Shown: one piece after another, positions 57,485 to 64,000 of the stretch
Layout: every line of letters begins with the position of its first letter
Position numbering within the stretch: position 1 is the stretch's first letter
Source: Rhodococcus rhodochrous
GTDB taxonomy: Bacteria > Actinomycetota > Actinomycetes > Mycobacteriales > Mycobacteriaceae
Length of the DNA: 64,000 nt
NCBI RefSeq assembly: GCF_014854695.1
Contig: NZ_CP027557.1
Location: forward strand, 5,062,891 to 5,126,890
Reading direction: 5' to 3'
Notes under the pieces: generated by a model
Database searches by the model: none
The model's input: only the letters and a program-made list of their open reading frames with translations
What the model was told of the DNA's origin: nothing
Made by a program: the position numbers and the translations under genes

Positions 57485-58855
57485 TTATGCGGACGTCCGC
57501 ACGGGTTCCTTGTCGCTCTCCGGCTCGTCCTTCGCTGCCGACTCCTTCTCCACAGCGGGCACCGGGACGGTGTCCTGCGCGTAGTAGAAGTGCGGGCGAC
57601 GGTGTCCGAGGAAGGAACCGCACCAGGACATGACCGCGATGTACCGGTTGCGGAATCCGACCAGGTAGACGAGGTGGACGGCGAGCCACAGCACCCAGGC
57701 GATGAAGCCGGTGAGCTCGATCTTCCCGACCCGCGTGATGGCGCGGAACCGGTTGATGATCGCCATGCTGCCCTTGTCCTTGTACTGGAACGGGGTGCCC
57801 ATCGCGACCTTGCCGGTGATCATCTTCGCGACGTGGCGGCCACCCTGCATGGCGAACGGCGACTGCGCCGGCAGGTTGTCGAGGGTGACCATGTCGCCGA
57901 TGGCGAAGATGTTGTCGCTGCGGCCGACGGTGAAGTCGGGGTCGACGAGCAGGCGTCCGCCGCGGACCGTCTCGCAGCCGGTGCGCTCGGCGAGCACGTC
58001 GGCGAAGTCGTTGGCCTGGATTCCGGCCGACCAGATGATGGTCTCCGCGGTGAGGCGGCGGGTCTCCTCGGTCGTGGGCGTGGTGAGCATGGCACCGTGC
58101 TCGTCGATGTCGGTGACCATCGTCCCGAGGACGACGTCGACGCCGCTCTTCTCGAGCGACTCCTTGGAGTACTCGCTGAGCTTGCCGCCGAACGGGGGCA
58201 GCACCTTGTCGGCGCCCTCGACGAGCGTGACGGTGACGTCGTCGGCGCGGATGTTGCCGATGTTCTCGGCGAAGTAGCGCTGCGCGAGTTCCTTGATCTG
58301 TCCCGCGAGCTCGACGCCCGTCGGGCCGGCACCCACGACGATGAAGCTGAGCAGATTCTTCCGGCGCTCCGCATCGGTGGTGACGTGTGCTTCCTCGAAG
58401 CACCGCACGATCTGGCGACGCAGCTTCTCGGCGTCCTCGACCGTCTTCAGCGCGTACGTCAGGTCGGCGAACTCGTCGCGTCCGAAATACGCCTGGCGCG
58501 CGCCGGTCGCGGCGACGAGGTACTTGAAGCCGAGGCGGAGACGCTGGCCGCCGGCCTCGTAGACGACCGTGTTCTCCTCGGGGAGCACGTCGACGACGCG
58601 GCCCAGGCGGACGTCGGCATTGGGGTACTCGGCCAGGATCGCACGCACGGAGGGGGCGATCTCACCGGGCGAGAGGACACCGGTCGCAACCTGGTAGAGC
58701 AGAGGCTGGAAAAGATGCTCGGTGGTCTCCGAGATGAGAACGAAGGGCGTGCCGGCCTTGGCGAGCTTCTTGGCGGTGGCCAATGCTCCGAAGCCGGAAC
58801 CCACGATGACTACATCCGTCCGATCGACCAGGGTCACTGTGTCCGCATCGTCCAT
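57485..58855 (-). CDS. ndh: Type II NADH dehydrogenase (NDH-2)
   Basis: 456 aa. FAD motif VVIVGSGFGALATAKKLA, EHLFQPLLYQVATGVLSPGEIAPSVR (a clear NDH-2 quinone-site signature), NAD motif FIVVGAGPTGVELAGQI, IFAIGDMVTLDNLPAQSPFAMQGGRHVAKMI and C-terminal membrane-binding region VGKIELTGFIAWVLWLAVHLVYLVGFRNRYI (in parts). Oxidises NADH with reduction of menaquinone without proton pumping. ATG 58855 has GGAGG 10 bases upstream; a GTG at 58936 would add 27 residues and cannot be excluded. Confidence 0.94.
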   Translation of the reverse strand: MDDADTVTLVDRTDVVIVGSGFGALATAKKLAKAGTPFVLISETTEHLFQPLLYQVATGVLSPGEIAPSVRAILAEYPNADVRLGRVVDVLPEENTVVYEAGGQRLRLGFKYLVAATGARQAYFGRDEFADLTYALKTVEDAEKLRRQIVRCFEEAHVTTDAERRKNLLSFIVVGAGPTGVELAGQIKELAQRYFAENIGNIRADDVTVTLVEGADKVLPPFGGKLSEYSKESLEKSGVDVVLGTMVTDIDEHGAMLTTPTTEETRRLTAETIIWSAGIQANDFADVLAERTGCETVRGGRLLVDPDFTVGRSDNIFAIGDMVTLDNLPAQSPFAMQGGRHVAKMITGKVAMGTPFQYKDKGSMAIINRFRAITRVGKIELTGFIAWVLWLAVHLVYLVGFRNRYIAVMSWCGSFLGHRRPHFYYAQDTVPVPAVEKESAAKDEPESDKEPVRTSA

Positions 58856-59008
58856 GCTGCCGTAAACCTCCACGTACTTGTCATCTCCGTTGATGTATGA
58901 CTCCCAAGGTAGGTACGAAGGACCCTTGTTCTCCACTAACCTGGGATATTCGAAAAACTGTTATCTGTTTCGCTCATAAATGCAGATGGCACGTTCCCCG
59001 GAGGAGAC

Positions 59009-59905
59009 ATGGATTTCCGTCAGTTGCGCTACTTCTTCGCCGTCGGCGAGGAGGGCAGCTTCTCCCGTGCCGCCCAGCGCTGCTTCATCTCGCAGTCGGC
59101 GATCAGCCATCAGATCGCGAAGCTCGAGCACGAACTGGGCACCACCCTGTTCGACCGTACGACCCGCTCGGTCAAGCTCACCTCGGCCGGCCAACGCCTG
59201 ATGCCGATCGCCGCCGAAGTGCTCAGTCTCGAAGCGAAGGCCCTGGAAGTGGGCCACGAACCGCGGGAGAGCATCCGCATCACGGCGAACATGAGCTTCG
59301 CGTCGCAGAGCCTCGACGCCATCTCGAGCGTCCGCGAGCGTCACCCCAAGATCGACGTGGAGTTCGTCATCAAGGACTTCACCGACCGCGTCAACGCCGT
59401 CGCGTCCGGGGATGCCGATCTCGCGCTCATCCGCGGCGACGTCGACCGCCCGGGGCTCGAGGCGATCCGTCTCGGCATCGAAGAGCTCGTCATCGTCACG
59501 TCGAGCGAGCACCCGCTGTCGGCTTTCTCCACCGTCGATCTCGGCGACCTCGCCCACTACCCGCTGCTGCTGCCGCCGCGCGGCAACCAGGTGTTGTTGC
59601 ACCGCGTGGTCGAGGACGCCTTCGTCGAGGTCGGTCGTCGCGTGCGCCTCGGGCCTCCGATCGCGAGCGACCACACCGCGACTCTCGAGGTGCTCACCAA
59701 CCCGAGGGCGTGGACCGTGCTCTACGCCGGCACCGCGGCCGACACACCCCGCAAGGGGCTGAAATTCATGCGCGAGATCCACCACCGGCTGCAGGTGCCG
59801 GTGTGCGGGGTGGTGCGGAGCAACGCGACGCCCAATCCCGAACTCGAGTTCCTCATGCGGGCGCTCGCGCATTCGATCGTGCCGCCGACGGACAGCACGC
59901 CGTGA
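59009..59905 (+). CDS. LysR family transcriptional regulator
   Basis: 298 aa. Winged HTH: DFRQLRYFFAVGEEGSFSRAAQRCFISQSAISHQIAKLEHELGTTLFDRT (in parts about 2-52), then the two-lobed effector domain (IRITANMSFASQSLDAISSVRERHP, DADLALIRGDVDRPGLEAI). ATG 59009 follows GGAGGAGAC. It is divergent from ndh; the 80-bp gap is AT-rich with TTCGAAAAAC and may hold its site. Target unknown. Confidence 0.88.
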   Translation: MDFRQLRYFFAVGEEGSFSRAAQRCFISQSAISHQIAKLEHELGTTLFDRTTRSVKLTSAGQRLMPIAAEVLSLEAKALEVGHEPRESIRITANMSFASQSLDAISSVRERHPKIDVEFVIKDFTDRVNAVASGDADLALIRGDVDRPGLEAIRLGIEELVIVTSSEHPLSAFSTVDLGDLAHYPLLLPPRGNQVLLHRVVEDAFVEVGRRVRLGPPIASDHTATLEVLTNPRAWTVLYAGTAADTPRKGLKFMREIHHRLQVPVCGVVRSNATPNPELEFLMRALAHSIVPPTDSTP

Positions 59906-59920
59906 TCAGACCACCGACGT

Positions 59921-59974
59921 CGGAGCGCGAAACGGTCATCGGTGCGCGCAATTCCGCGCTCCGCTGACCAGTTC
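59921..59974. repeat. 54-bp palindromic repeat, copy B
   Basis: Second copy of the element at 18517-18570 (44/54 identical), again at a convergent junction (lysR rightward, padR leftward). CGGAGCGCG pairs with CGCGCTCCG, and GGTCA with TGACC. Confidence 0.8.
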
Positions 59975-59999
59975 GCGCGTCGCTGCGGTCCCGGGCGAC

Positions 60000-60587
60000 T
60001 CAGTTACGCGGCGACAGCTTGTCGAGGAGTTCGAGGCCCTGGCGTGCCCACGCGATCTCGGCCTCGCCCCGGCCGATGAGACCGTCGTACGCGAACGCCT
60101 TGAACGCGATGATCCGCTCGTGGTCCTCGGCCGGATACTTCTGCACGCGTCTCGCGATGGTCGCGTTGCTGAGGTCGAGGATCGCGTCGCGCACCGTGGT
60201 CCACTGGGCGATCTGTTCGGTGTAGTGGTCGATGTGCCGTTGCAGGCACTCGCGAGCACTGCGCGGGTCGGCCCATTCGAAGTAGGCCGCGCGCATGTGG
60301 GCGGCGTCGCGCACCGGGGCGTAGTCCAGCGGGGTGGACATCCACTCGCGGAAGGCCCGGATGCCCTCCTCGGTGATCGAGTACCGGGTCTTGGTGCTGT
60401 TGGGACCCCAGCGCACCTGTTCGCCCTCGACGAGGCCCTCGCGCTCCATCCGGCGTAGTTCGGGGTAGATCTGCGAGTCGGGTGCATGCCAGACGTGCCC
60501 GACCGACCCGCCGAACCGTTTCGCCGCGTCGTAGCCGGTCAGAGGCTCGGCGGTGAGCAATGCGAGCAGCGCGTATCGCAGGCTCAT
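60000..60587 (-). CDS. PadR family regulator (VanR-like)
   Basis: 195 aa. PadR winged helix: MSLRYALLALLTAEPLTGYDAAKRF, GHVWHAPDSQIYPELRRMEREGLVEGEQVRWGPNSTKTRYSITEEG (in parts), and Vir-like C-terminal helices (ECLQRHIDHYTEQIAQWTTVRDAIL). ATG 60587 has AAGGTGGT before it. Divergent from vanAB with palindromes between, as for the PadR-type VanR of Corynebacterium, which is released by vanillate. Strong inference for the target. Confidence 0.88.
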   Translation of the reverse strand: MSLRYALLALLTAEPLTGYDAAKRFGGSVGHVWHAPDSQIYPELRRMEREGLVEGEQVRWGPNSTKTRYSITEEGIRAFREWMSTPLDYAPVRDAAHMRAAYFEWADPRSARECLQRHIDHYTEQIAQWTTVRDAILDLSNATIARRVQKYPAEDHERIIAFKAFAYDGLIGRGEAEIAWARQGLELLDKLSPRN

Positions 60588-60631
60588 GGACCACCACCTT
60601 TCCCCGGGCGAGTATTCCACCCTTGCGAATA

Positions 60632-60686
60632 ACTATATCGATAGATAGTCTGTGCCCCAGCTCACCAACTATCTATGTAGATAGTT
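60632..60686. promoter_or_regulatory. PadR operators in the van promoter region
   Basis: A perfect palindrome, AACTATCTA-TG-TAGATAGTT at 60667-60686, and an imperfect one, ACTATATC-GA-TAGATAGT at 60632-60649. Both share ATAGAT/ATCTAT cores and lie between the divergent padR and vanA genes, centres 36 bp apart. Confidence 0.8.
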
Positions 60687-60716
60687 ATTTCACCTTCAGT
60701 GTTCGGAGGATCCGAC

Positions 60717-61832
60717 ATGACCGATCTCGGCCCCACCGGGGCGACCGCGAAGAACATGGCCTACCCGCTCGACGCTTGGTACGTCGTCGCCTGGGATCAC
60801 GAGGTGGGTCGACGCGAGATCCTCGCCCGCACCATCGCCGGCAAACCGATGGCCCTCTACCGCACCGAAGAAGGCCGTCCCGTCGCCCTCGCCGACGCCT
60901 GCTGGCACCGCCTCGCGCCGCTGTCGATGGGCAAGCTCATCGGTAGCGAGGGCATCCAGTGCCCCTACCACGGTCTGCAGTACAACTCCGCAGGTCGCTG
61001 CACGCACATGCCCGCCCAGCAGACGATCAATCCGTCCGCGATGGTGGCGTCCTATCCCGTCGTCGAGCGGCACCGTTTCGTGTGGGTCTGGCCGGGCGAT
61101 CCGACGCAGGCCGATCCCGATCTCGTCCCGGACATGTTCCAGATGGACTCCCCCGACTGGGCGGGCGACGGACGCACGATCGACGTGCAGGCCAACTACC
61201 AGCTCGTCCTCGACAACCTCATGGACCTCACCCACGAGGAGTTCGTACACTCGTCGTCCATCGGCCAGGACGAACTGAGCGAGTCCGACTTCGTCGTCAC
61301 CCACGACGACCGCACCGTCACGGTCACCCGCTGGATGCACGACATCGACGCACCGCCGTTCTGGCTGAAGAACATGCGCGACAAGTTCCCCGGCTTCGAG
61401 GGCAAGGTCGACCGCTGGCAGATCATCGAGTTCCAGGCACCGTCCACGATCCGCATCGATGTCGGTGTGGCCAAGGCCGGAACCGGTGCCCCCGAGGGCG
61501 ACCGCAGCCAGGGCGTCAACGGCTTCGTCATGAACACCATCTCGCCCGTCGACGAGCGCACTGCCCTGTATTTCTGGGCGTTCATGCGCAACTACCGTCT
61601 CGACAGCCAGCTCATCACCACGCAGCTGCGCGACGGCGTGCACGGCGTGTTCGGTGAGGACGAGGCGATGCTCACCGCGCAGCAGAAGGCCATCGAGGCG
61701 AACCCGGATCACGAGTTCTACAACCTCAACATCGACGCCGGCGGCATGTGGGTGCGACGCCTGATCCAGCGCATGGTCGAAGCGGAGCGGAACCTCACCT
61801 CGGCCACCGCCGTTCCCGAGGGAGCCCACTGA
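60717..61832 (+). CDS. vanA: Vanillate O-demethylase oxygenase subunit (VanA)
   Basis: 371 aa Rieske oxygenase. Rieske ligands in ADACWHRLAPLSMGKLIGSEGIQCPYHGLQYN (C-x-H ... C-x2-H) at about 60-85; the mononuclear iron site is in LDNLMDLTHEEFVHSSSIG (D-x2-H-x4-H). Takes the methyl off vanillate giving protocatechuate and formaldehyde. The substrate assignment rests on the family and the vanB/vanK/padR neighbours. ATG 60717 has GGAGGATCC upstream. vanB begins 1 base after its stop. Confidence 0.92.
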   Translation: MTDLGPTGATAKNMAYPLDAWYVVAWDHEVGRREILARTIAGKPMALYRTEEGRPVALADACWHRLAPLSMGKLIGSEGIQCPYHGLQYNSAGRCTHMPAQQTINPSAMVASYPVVERHRFVWVWPGDPTQADPDLVPDMFQMDSPDWAGDGRTIDVQANYQLVLDNLMDLTHEEFVHSSSIGQDELSESDFVVTHDDRTVTVTRWMHDIDAPPFWLKNMRDKFPGFEGKVDRWQIIEFQAPSTIRIDVGVAKAGTGAPEGDRSQGVNGFVMNTISPVDERTALYFWAFMRNYRLDSQLITTQLRDGVHGVFGEDEAMLTAQQKAIEANPDHEFYNLNIDAGGMWVRRLIQRMVEAERNLTSATAVPEGAH

Positions 61833-61833
61833 C

Positions 61834-62814
61834 ATGAGCAACAACCAGATCCGTTGGCAGCGGGCCCGAGTCGTGGGTGTCGAGCGGGCCGCCGATTCGA
61901 TCGCCGAGATCACCCTCGTGGCCGACACCGCCCACCGCGTCGAACCCGGCGCCCACATCGACGTGCGTCTCCCCTCGGGCGACACGCGTTCGTACTCCCT
62001 CGCCGCGGGTGGTCCGGACGGTCGCCTCATACTCGGCGTCCACCGCTCCCCCACCTCGCGCGGTGGTTCCGAGTACATGCACTCGCTGCGCCCCGGCGAC
62101 GAACTCGAGATCACCGAGCCTCTCCAGAACTTCCCGCTGCGGGTCGGCGCACCGCGATATGTCCTGCTCGCCGGTGGCATCGGCATCACCGCGGTCCGCG
62201 CGATGGGGGCCGTGCTCCGCCGCCTCGGTGCCGACTACCGCTTCGTGTATGTCGGTCGCAGTCGCTCCGCGATGGCCTTCCTGCCCGAACTCGAAGCCCT
62301 CCACGGCGACCGTCTCGACGTCCACATCGACGACGAGGGAACGGGATTGGACGTCGCCGCGCTCGTCGACGGCGTCGATCACGGCACCGAGCTGTACATG
62401 TGCGGTCCGATCCGCCTCATGGATGCCGTGCGGCGCCGGTGGCACGACCGCGACCGGCCGATGCCGAATCTCCGCTACGAGACCTTCGGCAACAGTGGAT
62501 GGTTCGACGCCGAGGAGTTCACGGTCACCGTGCCCGAACTCGACGTCACCACCACCGTCGGTTCCGACGAATCGATGCTCGACGCCCTCCGGCGTGCCGG
62601 TGTCGACATGATGTTCGACTGCCGCAAGGGCGAATGCGGCCTGTGCGAGGTCTCCGTCTCCTCGCTCGACGGTCGCGTCGACCACCGCGATGTCTTCTTC
62701 AGCGAGGAGCAGAAGCGCTCCTCGCGTCGGATGTGCGCCTGCGTGTCCCGCGTGGTGCGCGATTCGGCGTCGTCCCGTTCGACGACGGGTGTCGTCACGC
62801 TCGACCTTCCCTGA
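61834..62814 (+). CDS. vanB: Vanillate O-demethylase reductase subunit (VanB)
   Basis: 326 aa. FMN domain RSYSLAAGG near 53-61 and LLAGGIGITAVRAMG, NAD domain FVYVGRSRSAMAFLPELEAL, MCGPIRLMDAV, and a C-terminal plant-type 2Fe-2S ferredoxin domain with CRKGECGLCEV and a further Cys (MCACVSRV). Delivers electrons from NADH to VanA. Translated just after vanA. Confidence 0.93.
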   Translation: MSNNQIRWQRARVVGVERAADSIAEITLVADTAHRVEPGAHIDVRLPSGDTRSYSLAAGGPDGRLILGVHRSPTSRGGSEYMHSLRPGDELEITEPLQNFPLRVGAPRYVLLAGGIGITAVRAMGAVLRRLGADYRFVYVGRSRSAMAFLPELEALHGDRLDVHIDDEGTGLDVAALVDGVDHGTELYMCGPIRLMDAVRRRWHDRDRPMPNLRYETFGNSGWFDAEEFTVTVPELDVTTTVGSDESMLDALRRAGVDMMFDCRKGECGLCEVSVSSLDGRVDHRDVFFSEEQKRSSRRMCACVSRVVRDSASSRSTTGVVTLDLP

Positions 62815-62846
62815 CCACCGCGCATTTCACACCACGAGGAAACACG

Positions 62847-64000
62847 ATGGATCTTCGCGCACGCATCGACGCCTCGCCGATGCATCCCTACCAATGGATG
62901 GTCGTCGCCCTGTGCGTCGTGCTGAACATCCTCGACGGGTTCGACGTCATGGCCCTGGCGTTCACCGCCAAGAGCATCGGCAGCGACTTCGGCCTCGGCG
63001 GATCGGAACTCGGCGTGCTGCTCAGCGCGGGTCTGATCGGCATGGCCGTCGGTGCTCTCGCTCTCGCCCCGATGGCCGACCGGATCGGCCGACGGCCCCT
63101 GATCCTGATGTCCGTCGCGCTCGCCACCGCCGGCATGGGCCTGTCCGCGAGCGCCGGATCGGCGTGGGAACTCGGCATCTGGCGGGTCATCACCGGACTC
63201 GGCATCGGCGGCGTCCTCGCCTGCACCACCGTCATCGCGAGCGAATACTCGTCGGCCCGCTGGCGTGGTCTGGCCATCAGCATCTACACCGCCGGATACG
63301 GCGTGGGTGCCACGATCGGTGGTATGGCCGCCGTCGGTCTGCAGAGCGAATACGGTTGGCGCGCAGTCTTCGTCACCGGCGCCGTCCTCACCGGCCTGGT
63401 GCTCGCTCTCCTCGTCGTGCTGCTGCCCGAATCCCTCGATTTCCTCACCAGCCGGGGACGCTCAGGCGATCTCGACCGGGTCAACAGCATCGCGCGACGC
63501 ATCGGCCAGAGCCCCGTCTCCGAGCTCACCCGCTCCGGCGACAAGGCGGCACCGCGGGCAGGACGGATCTCGGACCTGTTCTCCGGAAGCAACACCCGCT
63601 CGACGGTGCTGCTCTGGGCGGCTTTCTTCGCCACCATGTTCGGCTTCTACTTCGTCAACTCGTGGACGCCGTCGCTGCTCGAGACCGCCGGTCTCACGAA
63701 AGACCAGAGCGCCACGGCGGGCATGATGCTCACCCTCGGCGGCACCGTCGGGTCGGTGCTCTTCGGAGTGTTCGCCAGCCGATGGGCCACCCGATCGGTC
63801 CTGCTCACCTTCACCATCGCCGCCGCCGCGACCATGACCGTCTTCATCATGTCGATCTCGACCCTGATGCTGGCGTTCGCGCTCGGCATCCTGATCGGCG
63901 GACTCATCAACGGGTGCATCGCCGGTCTGTACACCCTCGCGCCGTCCCTCTACGGACCGCAGGTGCGGGCCACCGGCGTCGGTTCCGCCATCGGTATCGG
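62847..64000 (+). CDS. vanK: MFS aromatic acid transporter, VanK-like (partial)
   Basis: Runs off the window; 384 codons are visible. AAHS-family MFS: first helix VVALCVVLNILDGFDVMALAF with the conserved D-G-F-D, motif A GALALAPMADRIGRRPLILM, and the loop ESLDFLTSRGR. Six N-terminal helices, a polar central loop (RSGDKAAPRAGRIS) and the start of the second bundle (FFATMFGFYFVNSWTPSLLE) are present. Probably imports vanillate or protocatechuate with protons. ATG 62847 has GAGGA upstream; third gene of the van operon. Confidence 0.85.
   Translation, partial: MDLRARIDASPMHPYQWMVVALCVVLNILDGFDVMALAFTAKSIGSDFGLGGSELGVLLSAGLIGMAVGALALAPMADRIGRRPLILMSVALATAGMGLSASAGSAWELGIWRVITGLGIGGVLACTTVIASEYSSARWRGLAISIYTAGYGVGATIGGMAAVGLQSEYGWRAVFVTGAVLTGLVLALLVVLLPESLDFLTSRGRSGDLDRVNSIARRIGQSPVSELTRSGDKAAPRAGRISDLFSGSNTRSTVLLWAAFFATMFGFYFVNSWTPSLLETAGLTKDQSATAGMMLTLGGTVGSVLFGVFASRWATRSVLLTFTIAAAATMTVFIMSISTLMLAFALGILIGGLINGCIAGLYTLAPSLYGPQVRATGVGSAIGI

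Overview
This is high-GC actinobacterial chromosome, almost certainly Rhodococcus (inference). The grounds are the Corynebacteriales-type gene content: a fused pcaL, a mycofactocin-type SDR, a PPE/EspG pair, an ECF41 sigma factor and a PadR-controlled vanAB. Nearly all third codon positions are G/C, and many operons use ATGA or GTGA overlaps. No insertion sequence, phage or CRISPR array was seen. The coding density and even codon use suggest core-like chromosome rather than an island.

Layout. 0-13 kb: mixed accessory metabolism. It holds a VOC protein, a DHFR-like reductase, TetR regulators, an alpha/beta hydrolase, a TetR-controlled ferredoxin/P450/mycofactocin-SDR module, an XRE/membrane-protein pair with its own operator, a methyltransferase, a DinB protein, a YdcF protein, a small ORF with a structured leader, and an ECF41 sigma factor paired with an FAD oxidoreductase. 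13.3-18.5 kb: badI-badH-aliA-aliB-tetR, a cyclohexanecarboxylate (alicyclic ring) degradation operon behind a strong TetR operator. 18.5-21.7 kb: ethanolamine ammonia-lyase and a SGNH hydrolase. 21.9-26.7 kb: a Ser/Thr kinase, then a LacI regulator divergent from glutaryl-CoA dehydrogenase and a CoA-transferase. 27-34 kb: two SDRs opposite a TetR, a PPE/EspG pair, DUF309, a LON-domain protein, a SnoaL-like protein and another SDR. 34-41 kb: an oligopeptide-type ABC transporter with two tandem lipoprotein binding proteins. 41.4 kb: initiator tRNA-fMet. 42.8-48.9 kb: the lower protocatechuate branch, pcaIJ divergent from pcaB-pcaL-pcaR-pcaF, without pcaHG. 50.6-57.2 kb: a tightly overlapping operon acpS-ACP-ACAD-like-amino acid:carrier-protein ligase-DUF1839-GH2. 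57.5-60.6 kb: NDH-2, a LysR and a PadR. 60.7 kb to the end: vanA-vanB-vanK (cut by the window edge).

How the parts fit. VanAB turns vanillate into protocatechuate, and the pca genes take carboxymuconate to succinyl-CoA and acetyl-CoA, but the ring-cleaving dioxygenase must be elsewhere. The bad/ali operon gives pimeloyl-CoA, whose beta-oxidation gives glutaryl-CoA, the substrate of the GcdH encoded 7 kb away.

The most unusual locus is the aminoacyl-carrier-protein operon at 50.9-57.2 kb. It is a complete loading system (carrier protein, its phosphopantetheinyl transferase and a tRNA-synthetase-like ligase) joined to a flavoprotein, a DUF1839 protein and a divergent GH2 enzyme, with no NRPS in sight. 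Other striking points are a 54-bp palindromic repeat shared by two convergent gene junctions, a four-unit 12-bp operator array before gcdH, and a 33-bp tandem repeat that copies the end of pcaF.
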